Part shown: one piece after another, positions 18,087 to 27,566 of the stretch | Position numbering within the stretch: position 1 is the first letter of the stretch | Layout: the number at the start of each line of letters is the position of its first letter | Assembly: GCF_030129945.1 (NCBI RefSeq) | Contig: NZ_JARRAF010000028.1 | Location: 1 to 58,890, forward strand | Reading direction: 5' to 3' | Source: Parachitinimonas caeni | GTDB taxonomy: Bacteria > Pseudomonadota > Gammaproteobacteria > Burkholderiales > Chitinimonadaceae | Length of the DNA: 58,890 nucleotides | The notes under the pieces: generated by a model | Databases searched by the model: none | The model's input: the letters and a program-made list of their open reading frames with translations, nothing else | Told to the model about the DNA's origin: nothing | Program-made: the position numbers and the translations under genes

Positions 18087-19558
18087 CCCTCGCGGGTAAC
18101 GCGCAATACTTCTTCCAGGGTGGTTCCACCCGCCAGCACTCGCCGCACCCCATCCTGCCGCAGGCTGATCATGCCCCGGCTACTGGCGTACTCACGCATC
18201 TTGTGCTCGGAAGCGGAATCGTGAATAAGGCGCCGCAGGGTGTCATCAATACTCAACAGCTCATACACACCGGCACGGCCCTTGTATCCAGTGTAGTTGC
18301 AGGCCGGGCAGCCGACTGCTTTATAAATGGGCTGAGGCTGGTTGAGGCCCAGCACTTCCATTTCTGTATGGTCCGGTTCGTAAGGCTGACGGCACTCGGG
18401 GCATAGATTTCGCGCCAGACGCTGTGCTAGCACGCCAATCAGGCTGGATGCGAGCAGAAAGGGCTCGATTCCCATATCCACAAGACGGGTGATGCTTGAT
18501 ACCGCGTCATTGGTATGCAGGGTGGCCAGCACCAGATGGCCCGTCAGCGAGGCCTGGACCGCTATCTGGGCTGTCTCCAGATCGCGGATTTCCCCGATCA
18601 TGATCACATCCGGGTCTTGCCGCAGAATGGCGCGCAAGGCACGGGCAAAGCTCATTTCGATCCGTGAATTCACCTGAGTCTGACCTACGCCATCCAGGTC
18701 GTACTCGATGGGATCTTCAACCGTCATGATATTGCTGCGGGCGGCATCCATCTGCGCCAGCGCTGCATACAGGGTAGTGGTTTTGCCAGAACCCGTCGGC
18801 CCGGTCACCAGTACGATGCCGTGTGGCTGGGAAATCAGCTCACCAATTTCAGCGAGAGCACTCGGATTCATGCCCAGCTTGGCCAGATTGAGGCGGCCTG
18901 TTGATTTATCGAGCAAGCGCAGTACCGCACGCTCGCCGTGTCCGGTCGGCAAGGTCGAAACCCGCACATCCACAGGGCGACCAGCAATCCGCAGTGTGAT
19001 ACGGCCATCCTGTGGCAGACGCTTCTCGGAAATATCAAGACTCGCCATCACCTTGATCCGCGATACCACTGCCGCATGCAGCGCACGTTTGGGCTCAATC
19101 ACATCACGCAGACGGCCATCAATCCGGAAGCGCACGACGGATCGCGTCTCAAACGGCTCGATATGAATATCTGACGCCCCTTCGCGCAGGGCTTCAGTCA
19201 GCAAGGCATTGATCAGGCGGATGATTGGCGCATCGTCTTCAGTTTCCAGCAGATCTTCAATCGCTGGCAGATCCTGCGCCAAGCGCGACAAATCAATGTC
19301 CTGCTCCAGATCCTCCGCAACCGTGGCCGACTGGCTATCGCTACGGCTGAACATCTGCCCCAGTCGGGTTTCGTATTCTTGCACCGGCAAATGAATCACG
19401 TTGACTGGCCTGCGCAACATGCGCCGCAGTTCCGCCAGCCCGGACCAGCCCGCGTCTTCGCGCATCAACACATCGACAGCGCCGTTCTCCTGCAGGCCCA
19501 CATCAACCACGCCGCGATTCTTGGCGAACCCATAGCCAACCAGACGTTGATAACTCAT
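18083..19558 (-). CDS. gspE: Type II secretion ATPase GspE
   Basis: 491 residues. N-terminal N1E/N2E region, then an ATPase core with Walker A GPTGSGKTTTLYAAL (near residue 260), Asp box and Walker B (DPDVIMIGEIRD), and a zinc-binding CPECRQPY...CPACNYTG motif near 395-430 that separates GspE from PilT. Cytoplasmic hexameric motor that powers pseudopilus assembly. Its ATG overlaps the gspD stop (ATGA). Only gspC, D and E are present here; the remaining T2SS genes must lie elsewhere. Confidence 0.95.
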   Translation of the reverse strand: MSYQRLVGYGFAKNRGVVDVGLQENGAVDVLMREDAGWSGLAELRRMLRRPVNVIHLPVQEYETRLGQMFSRSDSQSATVAEDLEQDIDLSRLAQDLPAIEDLLETEDDAPIIRLINALLTEALREGASDIHIEPFETRSVVRFRIDGRLRDVIEPKRALHAAVVSRIKVMASLDISEKRLPQDGRITLRIAGRPVDVRVSTLPTGHGERAVLRLLDKSTGRLNLAKLGMNPSALAEIGELISQPHGIVLVTGPTGSGKTTTLYAALAQMDAARSNIMTVEDPIEYDLDGVGQTQVNSRIEMSFARALRAILRQDPDVIMIGEIRDLETAQIAVQASLTGHLVLATLHTNDAVSSITRLVDMGIEPFLLASSLIGVLAQRLARNLCPECRQPYEPDHTEMEVLGLNQPQPIYKAVGCPACNYTGYKGRAGVYELLSIDDTLRRLIHDSASEHKMREYASSRGMISLRQDGVRRVLAGGTTLEEVLRVTREG

Positions 19559-21693
19559 TGGTTGCTGGCTCCATCAGCCAGTTTGGCGCCCTCCGACGGT
19601 GCTTCCTTCATCGCTGCCGGCTTGGTATCGGCGGGTTTGGCAGGTGGCAGCTCCGGAAGCTTGGCAGGCGCAATATCGGGCAGGAACAGGTGCTTTTCGT
19701 TGCTATAGCCCCCCTCTACCTGCCGCAGGCTCTGATAGCGATCGTTCGACAAGGTCTGAGCCGACTGGCTGTCACGCAGGATGATCGGGCGCAGGAACAC
19801 CATCAGATTGGTCTTCTTGGTCGAACGCTTCTCATACTTGAACAGATTGCCAAGCAGCGGAATTTCACCGAGCAAAGGCACCTCGTTCTTGCCTTGCTCT
19901 TGTTGGTCTTCAATCAAGCCACCCAGTACCAGTACCTGCCCGTCATCAACCAGCACTTTCGATTCGATCGAACGCTTCTTGGTCGCCAAGCCCGCGCCGC
20001 CGGTGGACAGGCCCGTATCCACTGACGATACCTCCTGATACACCTGCATGGTAATGGCGCCGCCTTCCGATACCTGCGGCTTCACTTTGAGGGTAATACC
20101 AATATCTTTGCGCTCGACGGTGGTAAACGGGTTGGGGTTCGAGCCGGTTGAAGCCTGGGTTCCCGTTACAAATGGCACATTCTGGCCGATAACAATCTTG
20201 GCTTCTTCGTTGTCGAGCGTAACCAGATTCGGTGTAGACAGAATATTGGCTGCGCCATTGTTCTGAAGCGCAGTCGCCAGCGCACCAAGATTCGGTATCC
20301 GGCTACTATCCTTACCCAGCACCCCATTGAGCAACCCGAAGGTAAAGCCGCCCGGCAGCGGCGCCCCGCCCGCCTTGCCGGCCGCCAGATTGGCCAGCGA
20401 TCCAGCTACCGTCTGGATGTCACGCGAACTATCGGCGCCAAAATTCCCCAACGAGGATGACCCCAGGCCAGAAATCGTGCCATTGCTGCCCGCAACCAGC
20501 CATTGCACACCGAATTCGCCAACTTTACCGACGTTGACCTCTGCAATCATCGCTTCGACATAAACCTGAGCGCGGCGTGCATCCAGCTTGTCGATCACCG
20601 CCCGCAGATTGTTGTACACATTATCTGGCGCGGTGATGATGAGCGAGTTGGTAGTAGGCTCGGCCTGGATTGCCACCCCCGGAGATACCGTACCGCCGCC
20701 AGTGCCGCCACCCGAACTCGCAGGGGCTGACGGGATCGGTGGGGAAATTCCGCCTGGTGTCGGCGCGGCAGGTGCCATGCTGCCGCCTGAAGGCAAGGCC
20801 GGGATTTCCGATCCGGTCAGGATGGCCTTCAAGGTACCCGCCAGGCGGGTCGCATCGGCGTTTTTCAAATAGACCACGCGGATATTGCCACCCGCACCCG
20901 GCTTATCCAGCATTTCAACCATCTTGCGAATCTGCTGGGCATGCGCCGAGGTCTCGCTACGAATCAACAGGGTATTGCCACGCGTATCTGGCACCACCAC
21001 GCTCTTGCGAATCCCCTCCGCACCCACCATTGCTGGTGCCGGGGCGCCACCCGCTACCGTCACTTCCGGCATCAGGCGCGACATGGTCTGCGCTACTTCC
21101 AATGCCGATGCGTATTTCAGCGAGATCGAAATCAACTCACTCTGCGAGGGCTGATCGATATTGGCAATGATGCGATTGAGCCGGCGAACGTTATCGGCGT
21201 AATCGGTGATCACCAGCGTGTTCGAATTGGGATAAGCCGCAATCGTGTTATTGGGCGTAATCAAGGGTCTCAGAATCGACACCATACCAGCAGCCGACTC
21301 GTGCTTGAGCGGCAGAACCTGAGTGATGATGCGATCACCTGAAACATTCAGCTTGCGATCAGTGGTCAATCCCCAGTTCTGCTTGGCGTCGGCTTCCGGC
21401 AGGATCTTGATCACCCCTTCCGTCTCGACGGCAGTCAGCCCCTGCATGCGCAATGCGGACAACAACACGGGATAAACCAGATCTTTGGCCACAGGTGTCG
21501 ATGACACAATATTGATCGTGCCCTTGGCCCGCGCATCCAGTACAAAATTCTTGCCCGTAATCAAACCAATGGCCTTCACCGTTGATTCGAGGTCGGAGTT
21601 GACGAAATTCAGCATTACCTTGTTATCGTCCGCCGCAATCGCCAACTGGCTGGCAACAAGCAGGGACAGGGCAATTTTCTTAAATGGTTTCAT
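19555..21693 (-). CDS. gspD: Type II secretion outer-membrane secretin GspD
   Basis: 712 residues from ATG 21693, chosen because a clean signal peptide (MKPFKKIALSLLVASQLAIA) follows; a longer frame would bury it. Order: N0 domain, N1-N3 repeats, a Gly/Ser/Pro-rich linker around 320-350, then the secretin barrel with EVPLLGEIPLLGNLF near the C-terminus. The C-terminal tail is rich in Lys, Pro and Ala and may bind a pilotin. It forms the outer-membrane exit pore for folded exoproteins, such as the secreted hydrolases in this window. Confidence 0.95.
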   Translation of the reverse strand: MKPFKKIALSLLVASQLAIAADDNKVMLNFVNSDLESTVKAIGLITGKNFVLDARAKGTINIVSSTPVAKDLVYPVLLSALRMQGLTAVETEGVIKILPEADAKQNWGLTTDRKLNVSGDRIITQVLPLKHESAAGMVSILRPLITPNNTIAAYPNSNTLVITDYADNVRRLNRIIANIDQPSQSELISISLKYASALEVAQTMSRLMPEVTVAGGAPAPAMVGAEGIRKSVVVPDTRGNTLLIRSETSAHAQQIRKMVEMLDKPGAGGNIRVVYLKNADATRLAGTLKAILTGSEIPALPSGGSMAPAAPTPGGISPPIPSAPASSGGGTGGGTVSPGVAIQAEPTTNSLIITAPDNVYNNLRAVIDKLDARRAQVYVEAMIAEVNVGKVGEFGVQWLVAGSNGTISGLGSSSLGNFGADSSRDIQTVAGSLANLAAGKAGGAPLPGGFTFGLLNGVLGKDSSRIPNLGALATALQNNGAANILSTPNLVTLDNEEAKIVIGQNVPFVTGTQASTGSNPNPFTTVERKDIGITLKVKPQVSEGGAITMQVYQEVSSVDTGLSTGGAGLATKKRSIESKVLVDDGQVLVLGGLIEDQQEQGKNEVPLLGEIPLLGNLFKYEKRSTKKTNLMVFLRPIILRDSQSAQTLSNDRYQSLRQVEGGYSNEKHLFLPDIAPAKLPELPPAKPADTKPAAMKEAPSEGAKLADGASNQ

Positions 21694-21703
21694 GAGTTTG
21701 CCG

Positions 21704-22558
21704 TTAGTTCTGAATGCTGTAAGCGAAAGAAAGGGGCCCACCGCGCCGCACCAGCCTTAAAGTGGCTTTGCGCTGCTGTCCCAGTGCCCCGAAAAGTACC
21801 GATATATCTGCCGGCCCTGCCAGATTCTGACCATTGATGCCCTTCAGGACATCTCCAGGCATGACCCCCATAGCGCGCAAAACCGGCTGAGCGGAAAGAT
21901 CTTCAACCAGAATCCCGCCATCAGGCGCGGTGCCAAGTCCCTTGGCCAGCTCGACTATATTGAGTGACTGCAAACTCGCCGCCAGCGCCTTGCGACGCAA
22001 TACCATGGGGGCGCCAGAGCTTCCGCCCTCAGGTTTGGCTACCGCCTCGGCTTTGGCAGGCGCCTCTTCCACCTTGCCGCTCGACACCACAGGTATTTCA
22101 ACTGCTGGTTTGTCATCCAGCTTGATCCGCTCACGCCGGCCATTGTTGGAAATCAACACCTCATTCGCCGCAACGGATATCAATTCCACACCAGGCTGAA
22201 TGCTCTCGCCTTCGCGTACTGCAGTCTCTTTGGGCTCCGCGCCCGAGAAAATGGCCGCAGCAGGCTGGGTCTTGGTTGCGGTTATGATGCCTCGCAGTTT
22301 GTACGGCAAGCTGGAATCAACTACCTCACCACTGGCAGCTGCAGCCTTGGACTGGCCGAATAAATGAAAGCCCGCCAATGCCTGACCTACGTCGGCTTGA
22401 ACCACCCTGACCTGTCGCGGCTCGATTGCAACCGGCATTTTGGGTTTGGGTGCCAACAATAACCAGATCAAACCTGCCAGTTGCCAGGCGATGAGCCCCA
22501 ACAACAACAGATTCAGCAGGCGATAGAACCAGGGAGATTTAGGTAGCGACAGGGTCAT
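21704..22558 (-). CDS. gspC: Type II secretion protein GspC
   Basis: 284 residues. One N-terminal membrane helix (LLNLLLLGLIAWQLAGLIWLL), a homology region (GQALAGFHLFGQ ... LRGIITATKTQPAAAIFS), an Ala/Glu-rich linker, and a C-terminal PDZ domain with GVMPGDVLKGINGQNL. It links the inner-membrane platform to GspD. It is the first gene of a gspC-gspD-gspE operon with 10 bp before gspD. Confidence 0.92.
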   Translation of the reverse strand: MTLSLPKSPWFYRLLNLLLLGLIAWQLAGLIWLLLAPKPKMPVAIEPRQVRVVQADVGQALAGFHLFGQSKAAAASGEVVDSSLPYKLRGIITATKTQPAAAIFSGAEPKETAVREGESIQPGVELISVAANEVLISNNGRRERIKLDDKPAVEIPVVSSGKVEEAPAKAEAVAKPEGGSSGAPMVLRRKALAASLQSLNIVELAKGLGTAPDGGILVEDLSAQPVLRAMGVMPGDVLKGINGQNLAGPADISVLFGALGQQRKATLRLVRRGGPLSFAYSIQN

Positions 22559-22851
22559 CGGCCTTACACGTTCTTTTTTGGATTATATATACCAACTGTC
22601 AGACCGCTATTTAACCGGTCACAGTTGCTGAACAAGCCCGCATTTATAGCAGCTTCCGCCATCGACGTGGATGCTTTCTCGATTTCCTGAGAAAATCCGC
22701 GAAAATTCGCATGCGTCTTACACCAGATTTTTATCAACACCACCTCAAACGTCAAAAAAATTTCACCCAGAACAAATACAACAACCAATTGATTAACAAT
22801 CAATAACAGCAAAAATTACCTTGCAATTCAAAATTTATTTCACAAAAAGCA
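22559..22851. other. Intergenic region between gspC and the tRNA promoter
   Basis: AT-rich, about 290 bp, presumably holding the gsp promoter on the minus strand. No convincing ORF: a minus-strand 82-codon frame (22564-22812) lacks a ribosome binding site and family resemblance. Confidence 0.5.
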
Positions 22852-22880
22852 TTGACAGAGGAAAGATCATCTGCTTTAAT
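22852..22880 (+). promoter_or_regulatory. Sigma-70 promoter of the tRNA operon
   Basis: Consensus -35 TTGACA (22852-22857), a 17-bp spacer and -10 TTTAAT (22875-22880), followed by a GC-rich start region typical of stringently controlled promoters. It lies about 50 bp before the first tRNA. Confidence 0.85.
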
Positions 22881-22933
22881 GCCGATCTCTCGACGCAGCG
22901 CTGACAGCAAAACAGCAGCAAGCGCAAAGCAAC

Positions 22934-23009
22934 GGGTGGTTAGCTCAGTTGGTAGAGCGTCTGCCTTACAAGCAGAATGTCGGCGGTTCGATCCCGTCAC
23001 CACCCACCA
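22934..23009 (+). tRNA. tRNA-Val (UAC), copy 1
   Basis: Complete cloverleaf: acceptor GGGTGGT/ACCACCC, anticodon loop CTTACAA (anticodon TAC), T-loop GGTTCGATCC, encoded CCA. Close to the known proteobacterial tRNA-Val(UAC). Confidence 0.98.
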
Positions 23010-23033
23010 AGTAGCGTCGATTAAATACCGCAC

Positions 23034-23110
23034 GGAGCGGTAGTTCAGTTGGTTAGAATACCGGCCTGTCACGCCGGGGGTCGCGGGTTCGAGTCCCGTC
23101 CGCTCCGCCA
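23034..23110 (+). tRNA. tRNA-Asp (GUC), copy 1
   Basis: Acceptor GGAGCGG/CCGCTCC, anticodon loop CTGTCAC (anticodon GTC), T-loop GGTTCGAGTCC, encoded CCA. It lies 24 bp after tRNA-Val, in the same transcript. Confidence 0.98.
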
Positions 23111-23119
23111 AGTTTCAGT

Positions 23120-23150
23120 AAACGCCTCGCCAAATGGCGCTGCGTTTTTT
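23120..23150 (+). terminator. Terminator between the two tRNA pairs
   Basis: AACGC-CT-CGCC, loop AAAT, GGCG-CT-GCGTT, followed by six T. This ends the first pair, so the second pair may have its own promoter or be read through. Confidence 0.75.
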
Positions 23151-23200
23151 AATAAAGCAGGGTCTGATAAAAAATTTCAGGTATCTCTGTTTTATTTGCC

Positions 23201-23276
23201 GGGTGGTTAGCTCAGTTGGTAGAGCGTCTGCCTTACAAGCAGAATGTCGGCGGTTCGATCCCGTCACCACCCACCA
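23201..23276 (+). tRNA. tRNA-Val (UAC), copy 2
   Basis: Sequence identical to copy 1, with encoded CCA. Confidence 0.98.
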
Positions 23277-23316
23277 GGTTTTGGTTGGAATTACAGTTTA
23301 GTTGTTTATACCGCAC

Positions 23317-23393
23317 GGAGCGGTAGTTCAGTTGGTTAGAATACCGGCCTGTCACGCCGGGGGTCGCGGGTTCGAGTCCCGTCCGCTCCGCCA
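23317..23393 (+). tRNA. tRNA-Asp (GUC), copy 2
   Basis: Sequence identical to copy 1; the preceding TACCGCAC is also shared, showing tandem duplication of the Val-Asp unit. Confidence 0.98.
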
Positions 23394-23407
23394 AATTATG
23401 CAGATTA

Positions 23408-23435
23408 AAGCCCCGGCAATTTGTCGGGGCTTTTT
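23408..23435 (+). terminator. Terminator of the tRNA operon
   Basis: AAGCCCCGGCA, loop, TGTCGGGGCTTTTT: a strong GC stem with a T run 15 bp after the last tRNA. Confidence 0.9.
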
Positions 23436-23585
23436 GCTTTGGACGATCAAAATGATCAACTTAAGCGCCCAGATTCCTGTTGCCGATTGCTGCGTCTGGT
23501 ACTTTGTACGATTATCGCCACCCAAGCCAAGGAAAACACTCATTGGTTTTGCCATCGGCCCCTATCCCTTTCTACGCTCTTTATC

Positions 23586-26500
23586 ATGACCGCCTCTATC
23601 CAGACACTCTCCCGTGCCGTTGACGGCTGCCTGATCCGAGACCGCCATTCCATCCGCCAGAAACTGCGGACGGCTCGAGAACGCGCCCAGAAACAACAAG
23701 ATCATCAGAAGCTCCTTAGCGAGATTGAGGCGCAGATTACCGCCTCGCAAGGACGCGTTGCTGCCAGACAGGCCAAGCTACCCCTGCCAGAATACGATGA
23801 CAGTCTGCCAGTCAGCCAGAAGCGCAAAGAAATACTGGCGGCTATTGCCAAGCATCAGGTCGTTATCGTCTGTGGCGAAACTGGTTCTGGCAAGACAACC
23901 CAGCTCCCCAAGATCTGTCTTGAACTCAAACGCGGCGTTCACGGGCTGATTGGTCATACCCAGCCTCGTCGCCTCGCTGCCCGTTCGGTGGCGACAAGAA
24001 TTGCTCAGGAATTGAAAACTGAAATTGGAGATCTGGTTGGTTTCAAGGTCCGTTTTACGGACAAGACTTCTGATACCAGTCTGATCAAGCTGATGACCGA
24101 TGGGATATTGCTGGCGGAAACCCAGAATGATCGCTTCTTGTCCCAGTACGACACCATCATTGTCGATGAAGCCCACGAGCGAAGTCTGAATATCGACTTC
24201 CTGCTTGGCTTTCTCAAGCAACTGCTTCCCAAACGCCCCGATCTGAAAGTCATTGTCACCTCAGCCACCATTGATGCGGACCGTTTTAGCCGGCACTTCG
24301 ATGGCGCGCCAGTGATTGAGGTTTCAGGAAGAACCTATCCGGTGGAAGTCCGTTACCGTCCGCTATCGCGCCCTTTCACAGCGGCACAGAATGAAGACAG
24401 TCAGCGCGGAAGAGCTGCGCTGGACGATGACGACGCAGAGCTGGAAATGGAAGAGGCCGTTGTCGCCGCTGTCGAGGAGCTATGGCGCCATGATGGCGCG
24501 GGCGATGTGCTGGTCTTTTTGCCGGGCGAGCGAGAAATCCGGGAAACTGCCGAGCAGCTGAGAAAAGCGCGACTAATGGGGGCGGAGATCCTGCCATTGT
24601 TCGCCCGCCTGTCAGCCGAAGACCAGCAGCGTATTTTCAAATCGTCCGGCGGTCGCCGCATTGTGCTATCCACCAACGTTGCCGAAACATCGCTAACCGT
24701 GCCCGGTATTCGCTACGTGGTGGATACGGGCCTGGCCCGCGTTAACCGTTACAGTCCGCGAGCGAAAGTCGAGCAATTGCTGGTCGAGAAAATTTCCCAG
24801 GCTTCGGCCAGGCAACGGGCCGGGCGTTGTGGTCGCGTCTCGGCCGGGGTTTGCATCCGGCTGTATGACGAAGCAGACTTCAACGCCCGCGCACCATTTA
24901 CCGACCCCGAAATCATCCGCTCATCGCTCGCTGCCGTCATTTTGCGGATGCAGGCACTGAAACTTGGCAAAGTGGAAGACTTCCCGTTTATTGAAGCCCC
25001 TTCCGGGCGATTGGTGGCCGATGGCTATCAGTTGCTGCATGAGCTAGGGGCCGTCGATGAACAAGGGGCGCTGACCAGCCTCGGTCGCGAGCTGGCACGA
25101 CTGCCGATCGACCCCCGGATTGGGCGGATGTTGATTGCCGGCAGGGACGAGGGCTGCCTGAAGGAAATGTTGATCCTGGCCTCCGGTCTGTCGATTCAAG
25201 ACCCTCGGGAACGCCCTTTCGAGGCGCGCGAGGCAGCAGATCGCGCCCAGCAACGCTTTGTTGATGAGAAATCGGACTTCGCCGGCTACCTGCGGCTCTG
25301 GGATTTTTTTGATGACGCCCTGCGCCACAAGAAGTCAAACCGCCAGTTGCTGCAGCTCTGCCATGACCATTTTCTTAGCTATCTGCGCTTGCGCGAATGG
25401 CGTGAGTTACATGGTCAGCTAGCCGAGATCGTGGCCGACATGAAGTACCGGATGAACGAAACGCCCGCCAACTACGAGGCGCTGCATCGAGGTCTGGCTG
25501 CCGGCCTGTTGGGCAATGTCGGCATGAAGCAGAGCGAAGATGAGGAATATCTGGGCGCTCGCGGCATCCGCTTCCATATCTTTCCGGGTTCTGCCCTCAA
25601 GAAGGCTCGCCCCAAGTGGATTGTGGCAGCCGAGCTGGTTGAAACCAGCAAGCTCTATGGCCGCTGTGTCGCAGCCATTCAGCCGGAGTGGCTGGAGAAA
25701 ATGGCCAGCCATCTGGTCAAGCGCGACTATTTCGATCCTCATTGGGAGGAAGGTCCGGGCCAGGTGACGGCCAGCGAGCGGGTCAGCCTGTATGGCCTGC
25801 CCATCATCGCGCGGCGCCGGGTCCACTTTGGCCCCATCGACCCCGTCAAGTCGCGTGAAATACTGATCCGCGAGGCTTTGGTCGGCCAACGACTGAATAC
25901 CCGCGCCGAGTTCTATCGCCATAATCAGAAATTGATCGCAGAAGTCGAAGAGCTGGAGCACAAGGCTCGGCGCCAGGATGTTTTGGTTGATGAAGACGCG
26001 TTGTTCGGTTTTTACGACAGCCGCGTACCTGCTGGTATTTTCAATGCCATCAGCTTCGAGGCCTGGCGCAAGGAAGCAGAAAAAGCCGACCCACGCCTGC
26101 TGTTTCTGACCCGTGAAGAGCTGATGCTGCATACGGGCAGCCATATTACTGCCAATCAGTTTCCGGTAACGTTGGTTGCGGGCCTGGATGCGGCAGGGGA
26201 ACCGCTCGAATTGCCCTTGGCCTATCGCTTTGAACCCGGTCATGCGCTGGATGGCGTGACGGTCCAGCTACCGCTGCATCTGCTCAACAGCGTCAATGCG
26301 GCCCCTTTCGACTGGCTTGTGCCCGGCATGCTGCGCGAGAAGATCACGTTTCTGATCAAATCCCTGCCCAAAGCCATTCGTCGGCTGTGTGTGCCCGTGC
26401 CCGACTTCGTGACAAAAGCCATGACAGAACTGGATCGGGCCGACCTCACCGCCCCCCTGCTGCCACAGCTGGCCCAGGCCACCACCCGAGGCATCGGACA

Positions 26501-27566
26501 GCCGGTGTCAGCCGATGCATTTGATCTCGCAGACCTGCCCGCCCACCTGCAAATGAACATCCGTGTAGTTGATGATGCGGGGCAGGAGCTCGCTTGCGGA
26601 CGGGATCTGGTCGAACTGCGCAATCGTCTGGGCGAAGCCGCACAGATGACATTCAGAGGGGTCGCCAGTGCCAAGCCGGGCAAACAGAAGGCTGCCAGCG
26701 GCCCGCAAATCGAGAAGGATGGTATTACCAGCTGGGACTTTGGCGATCTGCCAGCCAAGCTGGCATTTGAGCGCCAGGGCGCCAAGCTGACCGGCTACCC
26801 GGCACTGGTGCCACTCGAAGCCGCCTGTGCCGTTCGCCTCTACGACACCGAAGCGATTGCGGAAGCAGAGCATCGGCGCGGTGTAATACAGCTGATGCGG
26901 CTGGAACTCAAGGAACAGGTCAAGCAGTTGCCCAAGACCTTCAGCCAGTTCACCCAGCTGGCCTTGCAGTTGCGGCATGTCGCCAACAGCGATGAACTGA
27001 TGGAAGACCTGGTAGCTTGCGTGTGTGATCGCGCCTTTATCGGGGAAGATGCCTTGCCGCGCAGCAAAAAGGACTTTGATAACCAGAAGTCCCGCGCCAA
27101 GACCCGTTTACCCGCCGTGCGCGATGCCGTCATGAAGACGCTGACCGAAATCGCGATCGAGTGTCAGGCTCTGCAGGGCGCGCTGGCCAAACCCGTGCGC
27201 TTGCAAGCAGAGCTGAAACAGCAGTTATCGAGACTGGTCTACAAAGGCTTTCTGAGTGCCACGCCGTGGGAACAGTTGCCGAATCTGCCGCGCTATTTGA
27301 AGGCGATGCGCATGCGACTCGACAAGTATCCCGGCAACCCGGCGCGTGATGAATTACGTAGCGCAGAAGTGGCGGCGATCTGGAGCCGCTGGGAAGCCGA
27401 ACAGGAAAAGTGGCGCAAGGCCGGGCGCGACATCACGCCCTTGCAGCCGTATCGCTGGATGATCGAGGAGCTGCGCGTTGGTTTGTTTGCACAGGAACTA
27501 CGGACACCCTATCCGGTATCGGTCAAGCGTCTGGACAAGCACTGGGCAGAGCTGACACGCAGCTAG
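23586..27566 (+). CDS. hrpA: ATP-dependent RNA helicase HrpA
   Basis: 1326 residues from ATG 23586; the longer frame runs back into the tRNA terminator. DEAH helicase core: GETGSGKTTQLPK (about residue 97), QPRR, DEAHERSLN (about 194), SATID, then helicase C with QRAGRCGR, HA2 and OB-fold, and a long C-terminal DUF3418 region, as in E. coli HrpA (about 1300 residues). In E. coli, HrpA rescues stalled ribosomes by splitting them; this role is carried over by homology. The TAG stop coincides with the left border CTAG of a dispersed repeat. Confidence 0.95.
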   Translation: MTASIQTLSRAVDGCLIRDRHSIRQKLRTARERAQKQQDHQKLLSEIEAQITASQGRVAARQAKLPLPEYDDSLPVSQKRKEILAAIAKHQVVIVCGETGSGKTTQLPKICLELKRGVHGLIGHTQPRRLAARSVATRIAQELKTEIGDLVGFKVRFTDKTSDTSLIKLMTDGILLAETQNDRFLSQYDTIIVDEAHERSLNIDFLLGFLKQLLPKRPDLKVIVTSATIDADRFSRHFDGAPVIEVSGRTYPVEVRYRPLSRPFTAAQNEDSQRGRAALDDDDAELEMEEAVVAAVEELWRHDGAGDVLVFLPGEREIRETAEQLRKARLMGAEILPLFARLSAEDQQRIFKSSGGRRIVLSTNVAETSLTVPGIRYVVDTGLARVNRYSPRAKVEQLLVEKISQASARQRAGRCGRVSAGVCIRLYDEADFNARAPFTDPEIIRSSLAAVILRMQALKLGKVEDFPFIEAPSGRLVADGYQLLHELGAVDEQGALTSLGRELARLPIDPRIGRMLIAGRDEGCLKEMLILASGLSIQDPRERPFEAREAADRAQQRFVDEKSDFAGYLRLWDFFDDALRHKKSNRQLLQLCHDHFLSYLRLREWRELHGQLAEIVADMKYRMNETPANYEALHRGLAAGLLGNVGMKQSEDEEYLGARGIRFHIFPGSALKKARPKWIVAAELVETSKLYGRCVAAIQPEWLEKMASHLVKRDYFDPHWEEGPGQVTASERVSLYGLPIIARRRVHFGPIDPVKSREILIREALVGQRLNTRAEFYRHNQKLIAEVEELEHKARRQDVLVDEDALFGFYDSRVPAGIFNAISFEAWRKEAEKADPRLLFLTREELMLHTGSHITANQFPVTLVAGLDAAGEPLELPLAYRFEPGHALDGVTVQLPLHLLNSVNAAPFDWLVPGMLREKITFLIKSLPKAIRRLCVPVPDFVTKAMTELDRADLTAPLLPQLAQATTRGIGQPVSADAFDLADLPAHLQMNIRVVDDAGQELACGRDLVELRNRLGEAAQMTFRGVASAKPGKQKAASGPQIEKDGITSWDFGDLPAKLAFERQGAKLTGYPALVPLEAACAVRLYDTEAIAEAEHRRGVIQLMRLELKEQVKQLPKTFSQFTQLALQLRHVANSDELMEDLVACVCDRAFIGEDALPRSKKDFDNQKSRAKTRLPAVRDAVMKTLTEIAIECQALQGALAKPVRLQAELKQQLSRLVYKGFLSATPWEQLPNLPRYLKAMRMRLDKYPGNPARDELRSAEVAAIWSRWEAEQEKWRKAGRDITPLQPYRWMIEELRVGLFAQELRTPYPVSVKRLDKHWAELTRS

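Noticed and set aside
22564-22812. Small minus-strand ORF upstream of gspC
   Set aside because: Starts in AT-rich promoter DNA, no ribosome binding site, no resemblance to known proteins.
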